NCBI RefSeq assembly: GCF_014191875.1 | Contig: NZ_JACHXD010000013.1 | Location: 62,001-126,000, forward strand | Direction of reading: 5' to 3' | Length of the DNA: 64,000 bases | Source of the DNA: Pseudoduganella violacea | GTDB lineage: Bacteria; Pseudomonadota; Gammaproteobacteria; Burkholderiales; Burkholderiaceae_D | In this document: positions 18,763 to 26,272 of the stretch, piece after piece | How the letters are laid out: each line of letters starts with the position of its first letter | Position numbering within the stretch: the first letter of the stretch is position 1 | The notes under the pieces: model-generated | The model's input: only the letters and a program-made list of their open reading frames with translations | The model's database searches: none | Told to the model about the DNA's origin: nothing | Translations under genes and position numbers: made by a program

Positions 18763-21546
18763 ATGCCCCAATTACACGACCTTACCGACATAATGAGCTT
18801 GCCCTCCCCCGCTACCGCCTCCCGTTTCTACCAGCGCTGGCTCAGCGCCGATCCGGGGCGGCCAGCCCAGGTGGATGCTTTATCCCAATTATCGCTGGCC
18901 GGGCTCGATTTGGGGGCCGCCTTGCTGGCGCAGCAGGAAAATGGGACCGCCCCGCCCCTGCCCCTGGGACGCGGCATGCGGCGTTTGCGCAACTTGCTGG
19001 TGGCCACGCTGCTGCGGCGCGACCTGGAAGGCCGGGCCGACCTGGCCGAGGTGGTGGGGACGATGACGGCCCTGGCTGATTTCGCCATCCAGCGCCACCT
19101 GGCCGAACTCGACGCCGAGCTGCGCGCCGCCCACGGCGTGCCGACCGGCCATGAGTCGGGCCAGGAACAGCAATTGATGGTGCTGGCCATGGGCAAGCAG
19201 GGCGGCGGCGAACTGAACGTGTCCTCGGACATCGACCTGATCTTCGTCTACCCCGAGGATGGCGACACCGTCGCCACGGCGCCGGGCCAGCGCAGCCTGT
19301 CCAACCACGAGTATTTCGTCCGCCTCGGCAAGCGCTTGATCGCCGCCCTGTCCGAAATCACCGAAGACGGCTTCACCTTCCGCGTCGACATGGCGCTGCG
19401 CCCGAACGGCGGCTCCGGCCCGCTGGCGGCCAGCCTGGGCATGGTCGAGCAATACCTGATCGTCCAGGGCCGCGAATGGGAGCGCTACGCCTGGCTGAAA
19501 GCGCGCGCCGTCACCGGCCGCGCCGCCGACATCGAGGCGCTGGACGCCATCGTGCGCCCTTTCTGCTTCCGCCGCTATCTGGACTTCGGCGTGATCGACG
19601 CCATCCGCAGCATGCACGCCCAGATCCGCGCCGAGGTCAACCGCCAGGAGCGTCTGCACCCGGACCGCAGCCATAACGTCAAGCTGGGCCGCGGCGGCAT
19701 CCGCGAAATCGAATTCCTGACCCAGGTCTTCCAGCTCATCCGCGGCGGGCGCGACCCCAGCCTGCGCGCCCGCTCGACGCGCGCCACCCTGCGCCTGCTG
19801 CCGGACAAGGGCTTGCTCGACGCCGCCGTGGTCGAGCAGTTGCTGGCCTCCTACACCTTCCTGCGCAATCTGGAGCACCGCCTGCAATACCTGGAAGACG
19901 CCCAGACCCACACGCTGCCGCCCAACCCGGCCGACCGCCTGCAGGTGGCGCAGTGGATGGGCCTGGCCGACGAGGACGCCCTGCTGGCCACGCTGGCCGG
20001 CCACCGCCGCTTCGTCGCCGAGCAGTTCGACGCCATCTTCGCCGACAAGAGCGGCGGCAATTCCGAGCAGCATATCGACCCCGACACCAGCGACGCCTGC
20101 GCCGATCCCGACAACCGCGAAGCGATCGAGGCGCGCTTCGCCACCCTGGCCTACGACGACCCGGCGGCGGCGGCCCAGCGCCTGATCGCCACCTGGCAGG
20201 CGCCGCGCCTGCAGAGCCTGCCCGAAGCGAGCCGCCAGCGCCTGGTGGCCCTGGTCAACGCTGCGCTGCCGCTGATCGCCCGCATCGCCCAGGAATCGAG
20301 CCTGGGCAGCCAGCTCGCCACCCTGGGCCGCCTGCTCGACTTCCTGGAAGCGATCGCGCGCCGCTCGGCCTACCTGTCGCTGCTGACCGAGTACCCGCAC
20401 ACGCTGGAACGTGTGATCCGCATGATGCACGCGAGCGGCTGGGCCGCCACCTTCCTCAACCAGCACCCGATCCTGCTCGACGAACTGCTCGACGACCGCG
20501 TGCGCAGCGCCGCCTTCGATCCCGCCGCGCTGGCCGTGGAACTGGAAGCCCAGTTGGCCGTCGACGCCGACGATACCGAGCGCCAGCTCGACATCCTGCG
20601 CGAGGTGCATCACGCCCAGCTGTTCCGCCTCTTGGCCCAGGATCTGGCCGGCGACCTGACCGTCGAGCGCCTGGCCGACCACCTGTCGGCCCTGGCCGAC
20701 GTCATCGTCGCGGCCGTCGTGAAGGCGGCTTGGCAGACCGTGGCCAAGCGCCACCGCGAGGTGCCGCGCTTTGCCGTCATCGCGTATGGCAAGCTGGGCG
20801 GCAAGGAGCTCGGCTATGTTTCCGACCTCGACGTGATCTTCCTGTTCGACGACGAGGACCAGGACGCCCCGGCCCTGTACGCGCGCCTGGCGCAGCGCTT
20901 CATCACCTGGATGACCTCGCACACCTCGGCCGGCATCCTGTTCGATGTCGACACCGCGCTGCGTCCGGACGGCGCCAGCGGCATGCTGGTGTCGAGCGTG
21001 CAAGCCTTTGAGCGCTACCAGCAAGCCTCGGCCTGGGTCTGGGAGCACCAGGCGCTGACGCGCGCCCGCTTCTGCGCCGGCGACGCCGCCATCGGCGCGC
21101 GCTTCGAGCAGATCCGCTGCCAGGTGCTGCGCCAGGCGCGGCCGGACGAGGCGGCCCTGAAGCGCGAAGTGCTGGCCATGCGCCGCCGCATGGCCGAAGC
21201 CTATCCCAGCCGCGGCGACCTGTTCGACTTGAAACAGGATGCCGGCGGCATGATCGATATCGAATTCATCGTGCAATACCTGGTGCTGCGCCACGCCGCC
21301 GCCTACGCCGAACTGACCGGCAATGTCGGCAATATCGCCCTGCTCAAGCTGTGCGCCGGCCTGGGCCTGATCGACGCCGCGCTGGCGGGCGCCGTGGCCG
21401 ACGCTTACCGCGCCCTGCGCAAGCTGCAACACCAACTGCGCCTGCAGGGCCAGGAGCAGTCGCGCGTCGATCCGGCGCGGGTGGCGTTGCATATTGAACC
21501 CGTAAAACGTTTATGGGAGGAAATATTTGCTGATGCGGAAGAGTAA
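18763..21546 (+). CDS. glnE: bifunctional glutamine synthetase adenylyltransferase/deadenylase
   Basis: GlnE attaches AMP to glutamine synthetase and removes it, under control of PII and glutamine. The protein has about 927 residues and contains two nucleotidyltransferase domains: GGGELNVSSDIDLIFVYPED (near residue 147) and GGKELGYVSDLDVIFLFDDE (near residue 680), each followed by its helical domain. The first domain deadenylylates and the second adenylylates in studied homologues. The N-terminus is shorter than in enterobacterial GlnE. The alternative start at 18793 (MSLPSPATASRF) is possible. Its target GlnA, with the acceptor tyrosine, is encoded at 55685-57100. Confidence 0.95.
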   Translation: MPQLHDLTDIMSLPSPATASRFYQRWLSADPGRPAQVDALSQLSLAGLDLGAALLAQQENGTAPPLPLGRGMRRLRNLLVATLLRRDLEGRADLAEVVGTMTALADFAIQRHLAELDAELRAAHGVPTGHESGQEQQLMVLAMGKQGGGELNVSSDIDLIFVYPEDGDTVATAPGQRSLSNHEYFVRLGKRLIAALSEITEDGFTFRVDMALRPNGGSGPLAASLGMVEQYLIVQGREWERYAWLKARAVTGRAADIEALDAIVRPFCFRRYLDFGVIDAIRSMHAQIRAEVNRQERLHPDRSHNVKLGRGGIREIEFLTQVFQLIRGGRDPSLRARSTRATLRLLPDKGLLDAAVVEQLLASYTFLRNLEHRLQYLEDAQTHTLPPNPADRLQVAQWMGLADEDALLATLAGHRRFVAEQFDAIFADKSGGNSEQHIDPDTSDACADPDNREAIEARFATLAYDDPAAAAQRLIATWQAPRLQSLPEASRQRLVALVNAALPLIARIAQESSLGSQLATLGRLLDFLEAIARRSAYLSLLTEYPHTLERVIRMMHASGWAATFLNQHPILLDELLDDRVRSAAFDPAALAVELEAQLAVDADDTERQLDILREVHHAQLFRLLAQDLAGDLTVERLADHLSALADVIVAAVVKAAWQTVAKRHREVPRFAVIAYGKLGGKELGYVSDLDVIFLFDDEDQDAPALYARLAQRFITWMTSHTSAGILFDVDTALRPDGASGMLVSSVQAFERYQQASAWVWEHQALTRARFCAGDAAIGARFEQIRCQVLRQARPDEAALKREVLAMRRRMAEAYPSRGDLFDLKQDAGGMIDIEFIVQYLVLRHAAAYAELTGNVGNIALLKLCAGLGLIDAALAGAVADAYRALRKLQHQLRLQGQEQSRVDPARVALHIEPVKRLWEEIFADAEE

Positions 21547-21584
21547 TTCGCCTATAGTGACTGTGTAGCGCCTTATAAAACAGA

Positions 21585-21608
21585 ATGACAGCGCTGCCGC
21601 GCTGTCAT
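21585..21608. repeat. perfect hairpin in the 5' region of the Cache-protein gene
   Basis: ATGACAGCGC (21585-21594) and GCGCTGTCAT (21599-21608) are exact inverted copies with a 4-nt loop. There is no T-run, so it is not a canonical terminator for glnE. It ends 19 nt before the next start codon, just ahead of the AGGAGA ribosome site. Confidence 0.6.
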
Positions 21609-21627
21609 CCGCACACAGGAGACCGCA

Positions 21628-22083
21628 ATGAAAGCCATACTGGGTGGCATCGCCATATCCCTGGGCATCCTCGCCCTGCCTGCCACGGCCGCCGACAAGG
21701 GCTCGGCCGACGAAGCCATCGCCATGGTCAAAAAGGCCGTCGCGCTGTACAAGGCCGACGGCCGCGACAAGGCCTTCGCCGCCTTCGCCGACCCGGCCAA
21801 CAAGGATTTCCACGACCGCGACCTGTACATCTATGTGTATGACTTGAACGGCGTGGCCCTGGCGCACGGCAATAATCCGAAGATGGTGGGGCGCAATCTG
21901 CTGTCGATGAAGGATAACGAGGGCAAGGCCATGATCCAGGAAATGGTGGACATCGCCAAAGCCAAGGGCAAGGGCTGGGTCGATTACAAGTGGCCCAATC
22001 CCGCCACCAAGACCGTCGACCATAAATCGGGCTATGTGGAAAAGGTCGACGATATCCTGATTGGGTCCGGCATTTATAAATAA
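21628..22083 (+). CDS. periplasmic single-Cache domain protein
   Basis: This small secreted protein has 151 residues: a signal peptide (MKAILGGIAISLGILALPATA) and one Cache-2-type sensor domain. The features are DLYIYVYDLNGVALAHGNNPKMVGR, a second half with GKGWVDYKWPNP and the ending VDDILIGSGIYK. Such domains usually sense small ligands in receptors; here it is free-standing and periplasmic. AGGAGA precedes the ATG. The neighbours glnE and a GST-like gene give no clear partner. Confidence 0.85.
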   Translation: MKAILGGIAISLGILALPATAADKGSADEAIAMVKKAVALYKADGRDKAFAAFADPANKDFHDRDLYIYVYDLNGVALAHGNNPKMVGRNLLSMKDNEGKAMIQEMVDIAKAKGKGWVDYKWPNPATKTVDHKSGYVEKVDDILIGSGIYK

Positions 22084-22191
22084 GCGCGCGGCCTTTACGC
22101 TCCTCCCGGCAGGCGGCAACAGGCTGCGGCTGCTAATGCCCGCCGAAAGACCGGGTATAACTGCATGCTGAACCTGCCGCCTGGCCGGCGT

Positions 22192-22776
22192 TCAGGCCGC
22201 CAGGCGCGGCTCCAGCTCGGCCAGGCTGACGTGGCCCAGGAAGCGGCCGCTGCTCACGGCCGGACGCTGCTGCTCGATGGCGTCGGCGAAGTACACGGCC
22301 GGATCGCCGCACAGCTCATGCAGATGGCGGCGCAAATGCGGATAGCGCCGCGTATCCAGGCCGGCATAGCGCTCGGCCCAGCGCCCCAGCGCGACGAAAT
22401 TGGCATCGGCCACGGTGCGCTTGTTGCCGTCGAGCCACTCACGGTCGCGCAGCAGTTCGTCCAGGCGGGCGCAAGCCGCTTCCATGCGCGGCTGCTCGGC
22501 CAGCAGCTCGGTGTCGAGGAAATGCATCATCTGGTCCAGCCGCGCGCGCTCGGGCGTGCCGGCGCGGTAACCCAGCAGATGGCCGCGGCGCGCGCCCAGG
22601 TGGCGCAGGATGGCGCGGCAGTTGCGGATGGTGCGGCGGCCCGCCAGCAGGGCCGGCGCCGGCCGCGCCGCCTCGTCCAGCCGGCTCAGGCGGTATGGCT
22701 GGCACAGCCACTCCAGCGCGACGATATTGCCGAAGGCGCAGCCTTGCTCGGCGCGGTAAAACAGTACGGGTTCCAT
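22192..22776 (-). CDS. glutathione S-transferase-like protein
   Basis: This 194-residue protein has a thioredoxin-like N-terminus (MEPVLFYRAEQGCAFGNIVALEWL) and an all-helical C-terminal half with DREWLDGNKRTVADANFVALGR, which resembles the conserved N-capping region of GST C-terminal domains. The cysteine in the N-terminal EQGCAFG segment could be catalytic. The TRX half looks divergent (little of the usual SNAIL motif), so enzyme activity is uncertain. It is convergent with the Cache gene and divergent from the WYL regulator. Confidence 0.75.
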   Translation of the reverse strand: MEPVLFYRAEQGCAFGNIVALEWLCQPYRLSRLDEAARPAPALLAGRRTIRNCRAILRHLGARRGHLLGYRAGTPERARLDQMMHFLDTELLAEQPRMEAACARLDELLRDREWLDGNKRTVADANFVALGRWAERYAGLDTRRYPHLRRHLHELCGDPAVYFADAIEQQRPAVSSGRFLGHVSLAELEPRLAA

Positions 22777-22899
22777 GCATGCTCCCTATTCTTCTGGTGG
22801 TCAGGACGGCCTTGCCCGGACCGTCATCGTGTATCGGGAAACATTGTCGCGGCGATATAGGACATAATTACCCCTCATTCAATCGCGAGCGGAAAATAA

Positions 22900-23877
22900 A
22901 TGTCGAAACCGGCGACCAAGGCCTTGGCCATCCTGGAAATGCTGCAGAACCAGCGCCAGATTTCCGGCGCCGAACTGGCCGAGCGGGTCGGCATCGACCG
23001 CCGCAGCCTGCGCCGCTATATCGCCGCGCTCGAAGAGCTGGGCATTCCCATCACCGCGGAGCGGGGCCGCTACGGCGGCTATATGCTGGTGCCTGGCTTC
23101 AAGCTGCCGCCGCTGATGTTTACCAATGAGGAAGCGGCGGCCGTGGCGCTGGGCCTGCTGGCGGTGCGCTCGCTGCGCCTGGCCGACACGGCGCCGGCCG
23201 TGGCCAGCGCCCAGGCCAAGCTGGAACGCGTGATGCCGCCGGCGCTGCAAAGCGGGGTGCAGGCGCTGCGCGCCACGGCCGTGCTGGAAACGCCGGAACC
23301 GTATTGGGCCGGCCATGGCGTCACGCGCCCGGCCCTGACCGGCGAGCTGACGGCGCTGGCGCTGGCGGCCCAGACCCAGCACCGCGTGCGCTTCGAATAC
23401 CGGCCGCCGGCCGGCGAGGCGGTGTGGCGCGCTTTCGATCCCTATGGCCTGGTGTTCAGCCACGGCCGCTGGTACACCATCGGCATGTGCCGCCTGCGCC
23501 TGGCCTTGCGCTCCTTCCGTCTCGACCGCATCGGCCTGGTACAGGAAACCGGCGAAGCTTTCGAGCGGCCCAACGATTTCGACGCCGCCGAACATCTGGC
23601 GCACAGCATGGCCACCCTGCCCCGCCCGCTCACGCTGAGCGTGCTGCTGCACACCGACCACGCCACCGCCGTGCGCGAGCTGGGGCGCCAGGTCGGCACC
23701 TTGACGGTGCAGGAAGGCGGCGGCGTGCTGCTGCAGGCCAGCACCACCAGCTATGCCTGGTTTGCCCGCCTGCTCGGTTCGACCACCTTCGATTTCACGG
23801 TGCGCGAACCGCAGGCCCTGCGCGACGCCTTGCTGGACGAAGCGGCCCGCCTGCAGCGCCTGGCCAGCCGCGCCTAG
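22900..23877 (+). CDS. HTH-WYL transcriptional regulator (YafY/DeoR-like)
   Basis: This 325-residue regulator has an N-terminal winged helix (residues 1-60: LAILEMLQNQRQISGAELAE, RVGIDRRSLRRYIAALEELG) followed by a WYL ligand-binding domain (around residues 140-240: VRFEYRPPAGEAVWRAFDPY, GLVFSHGRWYTIGMCRL). WYL domains commonly sense nucleic acids or nucleotides. It is divergent from the GST-like gene, which is its most obvious candidate target. The coding start follows a weak GAGCGGAAA ribosome site. Confidence 0.88.
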   Translation: MSKPATKALAILEMLQNQRQISGAELAERVGIDRRSLRRYIAALEELGIPITAERGRYGGYMLVPGFKLPPLMFTNEEAAAVALGLLAVRSLRLADTAPAVASAQAKLERVMPPALQSGVQALRATAVLETPEPYWAGHGVTRPALTGELTALALAAQTQHRVRFEYRPPAGEAVWRAFDPYGLVFSHGRWYTIGMCRLRLALRSFRLDRIGLVQETGEAFERPNDFDAAEHLAHSMATLPRPLTLSVLLHTDHATAVRELGRQVGTLTVQEGGGVLLQASTTSYAWFARLLGSTTFDFTVREPQALRDALLDEAARLQRLASRA

Positions 23878-23896
23878 GCGCCGCGGGCATCAGCGC

Positions 23897-24460
23897 TTAC
23901 TGCTCCCAGGCCGCCAGCAGCAGCGCGCGCAGCTTGCTCAGGGCCAGGGCCGGCGGCAGCGTGCCGGCCGCCACCGCCAGCGCCAACGCCCTGGCCGCGC
24001 CGAGAAAGGCAATCATGGCCGCGGGACAGGGCGTCCCGGGCCGGAACGCCGCCATCCGCGCCGCGCAAAAGGCCAGGAAGGCTTCGTCATTGGCGCGCAG
24101 CACGGCCTCCGTTTCGGCCGCGCCATACATGGCGGCCTCCACCGCCAGCGAGGCGGAATCCGAGGACAGCACGCAGTCGATATACGCTTGCGCCAGCACC
24201 GTGGCCACTTGCGCGCCATCCTGGGCCTGGTCCAGCGCGGCGGCCGTGACGGCCAGATGCCGTTCGCAGCAGCGGGTATACAGCGCCGCCAGCAAGCCTT
24301 CCCGGGTCTGGAAGTGTTCGTAGGCGATGGGTTTGGAGACGCCGGCCCGCTCCGCGACACGGGCCAGGGTCATGGCATTGGCGCCCTCTTCCCCGACCAG
24401 CTCCAGGGCGCAATCCATCAATTGCTCGCGCCGCGATTCGGCGCTCATGCGTTTTTTCAT
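23897..24460 (-). CDS. TetR family transcriptional regulator
   Basis: This 187-residue repressor has an N-terminal TetR HTH (residues 6-55: RREQLMDCALELVGEEG, TLARVAERAGVSKPIAYEHF) and a variable helical ligand domain. It is divergent from the SDR gene at 24552; the intergenic space holds a near-perfect 33-bp palindrome that should be its operator, controlling both genes. Starts at MKKRMSAE (24460) or MSAE (24448) are both possible. Confidence 0.9.
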   Translation of the reverse strand: MKKRMSAESRREQLMDCALELVGEEGANAMTLARVAERAGVSKPIAYEHFQTREGLLAALYTRCCERHLAVTAAALDQAQDGAQVATVLAQAYIDCVLSSDSASLAVEAAMYGAAETEAVLRANDEAFLAFCAARMAAFRPGTPCPAAMIAFLGAARALALAVAAGTLPPALALSKLRALLLAAWEQ

Positions 24461-24488
24461 GCGCCGATTGTAGCACGCCGGGCAAAAA

Positions 24489-24521
24489 ATCCTACCATTC
24501 GTAAGTTACCGATGGTAGGAT
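24489..24521. promoter_or_regulatory. palindromic operator between tetR and SDR genes
   Basis: The arms ATCCTACCAT (24489-24498) and ATGGTAGGAT (24512-24521) are exact inverted copies. The spacer itself contains the palindrome GTAAGTTAC centred on 24505, the same centre, so the whole 33 bp is symmetric except for two positions on each side. Its size and place between divergent genes fit a TetR dimer-of-dimers site. Confidence 0.75.
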
Positions 24522-24551
24522 GCGCCTTTTCCACCACTGGAGCACCCTCCC

Positions 24552-25160
24552 ATGAAAACCGTGATCGTCATCGGCGCCAATGGCGCCATCGGCCAAGCCG
24601 CCCTATCGGGCCTGCGGCAACACCGCATCGTCCGCGCCAACCGCTCCGGCCAGGACGCCGAGCACCAGGTAGACATCAGCGACGCCGCCTCGCTGGAGCG
24701 CCTGTTCGAGCGCGTCGGCCACTTCGACGCCGTGGTCAACGCCGCCGGCTTCTGCGAATACGCGCCCTTCCTCGACATGAGCGAGGCGCAATGGCGCGCC
24801 ACCCTCGACAGCAAGCTGCTGGGCCAGATGAATGTGGTGCGCGTCGGCGCCCGCCATATCGCCGACGGCGGCTCCTTCACGCTGATTTCCGGCATCCTGT
24901 CCAGCAAGCCGCTGCCCATGGCCATTGCCGACGCCACCGCCAGCGGCGCCATCGAAACCTTCGTCAAATGCGTGGCCTTCGAACTGCCGCGCGGCATCCG
25001 CGTGAATGTCATCAATCCCACCGTGCTGGAGGAATCCTGGGCTGCCTACGGCCCCATGATGCCGGGCTTCCAGCCGGTGCCGGGCGCCCTGGTGGGCAAG
25101 GCTTTCCAGCGCAGCGTCGACGGGTTCATCACGGGCCAGGTACTGACCGTGGACGCCTGA
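24552..25160 (+). CDS. short-chain dehydrogenase/reductase (SDR)
   Basis: This short (202-residue) SDR has a Rossmann fold: the nucleotide-binding start is VIVIGANGAIGQAAL. The NAAG-like motif appears as VVNAAGFCEY. At the catalytic tyrosine position of the usual YxxxK motif the sequence reads LISGILSSKPLPMAIADATASG, so the Tyr and Lys appear replaced, as in some atypical short SDRs; activity is therefore uncertain. It is probably repressed by the divergent TetR gene through the palindrome at 24489-24521. Confidence 0.85.
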   Translation: MKTVIVIGANGAIGQAALSGLRQHRIVRANRSGQDAEHQVDISDAASLERLFERVGHFDAVVNAAGFCEYAPFLDMSEAQWRATLDSKLLGQMNVVRVGARHIADGGSFTLISGILSSKPLPMAIADATASGAIETFVKCVAFELPRGIRVNVINPTVLEESWAAYGPMMPGFQPVPGALVGKAFQRSVDGFITGQVLTVDA

Positions 25161-25172
25161 AACAGCGGACGT

Positions 25173-25209
25173 AAAAAAACCCTCACGGCGCGAGCCGTGA
25201 GGGTTTTTT
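25173..25209. terminator. bidirectional terminator between SDR and gap
   Basis: CCCTCACGGC (from 25180) pairs with GCCGTGAGGG (to 25203), flanked by A7 on the left and T6 on the right, so it serves both the plus-strand SDR gene and the minus-strand gap gene. Confidence 0.9.
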
Positions 25210-25229
25210 CATGATGCAGGCGCCGGGGA

Positions 25230-26240
25230 TTACTTGGCGTTCATCAGGGCCACGGTGGTGTCCAGCATGCGGTTGCTGAAGCCCCACTCGTTGTCGTACC
25301 AGGACGAAACCTTGACCAGACGGCCGGAGACCTTGGTCAGGGTGGCGTCGAAGTTGGACGAAGCCGGGTTGTGGTTGAAGTCCACCGAGACCAGCGGCTC
25401 GGTGTTGTAGGTCAGGATGCCTTTCAGCGCGCCGTCGGCGGCCGACTTCATCAGGGCGTTGATTTCGTCCACGGTGGTGTCGCGCTTGGCGATGAAGGAC
25501 AGGTCGACGATCGAGACATTGATGGTCGGCACGCGGATGGCGTAGCCGTCCAGCTTGCCGTTCAGCTCAGGCAGCACCAGGCCCACCGCGGCGGCGGCGC
25601 CGGTCTTGGTCGGGATCATGGACTGGGTGGCGGAACGGGCGCGGCGCAGGTCTTCGTGCATCACGTCGGTCAGCACCTGGTCGTTGGTGTAGGCGTGCAC
25701 GGTGGTCATCAGGCCGGTTTCCAGGCCGATGGCGTCATGCAGGGGCTTGACCAGCGGGGCCAGGCAGTTGGTGGTGCAGGACGCGTTCGAGATCACGGTG
25801 TCGGTGGCTTTCAGCACGCCGTGGTTGACGCCGTACACGACGGTCGCGTCCACATCCTTGCCGCCCGGGGCCGAGATGATCACTTTCTTGGCGCCGCCTT
25901 TCAGGTGGGCCGACGCTTTTTCCTTGGTGGTGAAGAAGCCGGTGCACTCGAGCACCACGTCCACGCCCAGCTCGCCCCATGGGATTTCAGCCGGATTGCG
26001 CTGCGCGAACACGCGGATCGGATCGCCATTGACGATCATGTTCTCGCCTTCCACCGTCACGGTGCCGGGGAATTTGCCGTGGGCCGTGTCGTAGCGGGTC
26101 AGGTGGGCGTTCGATTCGGCGTTGCCGAGGTCGTTGATCGCCACGATCTGGATGTCTTGTTTTTTACCGCCTTCGTAGAAAGCGCGCAGGATGTTGCGGC
26201 CGATACGGCCATAACCGTTAATTGCTACTTTGATCGTCAT
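25230..26240 (-). CDS. gap: type I glyceraldehyde-3-phosphate dehydrogenase
   Basis: GAPDH oxidises glyceraldehyde 3-phosphate to 1,3-bisphosphoglycerate in glycolysis. The protein has 336 residues, the standard length. The NAD-binding start is INGYGRIGRNILRAF and the active site is SNASCTTNCLAPL with the catalytic Cys; the C-terminus contains SWYDNEWGFSNRM. It follows tkt by 32 nt on the same strand, so tkt and gap form an operon, a common arrangement in betaproteobacteria, ended by the terminator at 25173-25209. Confidence 0.97.
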   Translation of the reverse strand: MTIKVAINGYGRIGRNILRAFYEGGKKQDIQIVAINDLGNAESNAHLTRYDTAHGKFPGTVTVEGENMIVNGDPIRVFAQRNPAEIPWGELGVDVVLECTGFFTTKEKASAHLKGGAKKVIISAPGGKDVDATVVYGVNHGVLKATDTVISNASCTTNCLAPLVKPLHDAIGLETGLMTTVHAYTNDQVLTDVMHEDLRRARSATQSMIPTKTGAAAAVGLVLPELNGKLDGYAIRVPTINVSIVDLSFIAKRDTTVDEINALMKSAADGALKGILTYNTEPLVSVDFNHNPASSNFDATLTKVSGRLVKVSSWYDNEWGFSNRMLDTTVALMNAK

Positions 26241-26272
26241 ACATGTGCTCCTGATTAAAAAAATGGGTCTTC

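Noticed and set aside
14471..18793. 1440-codon open frame opposite yhdP
   Set aside because: Shadow of yhdP; no ribosome site, no recognisable domain, low-complexity composition.
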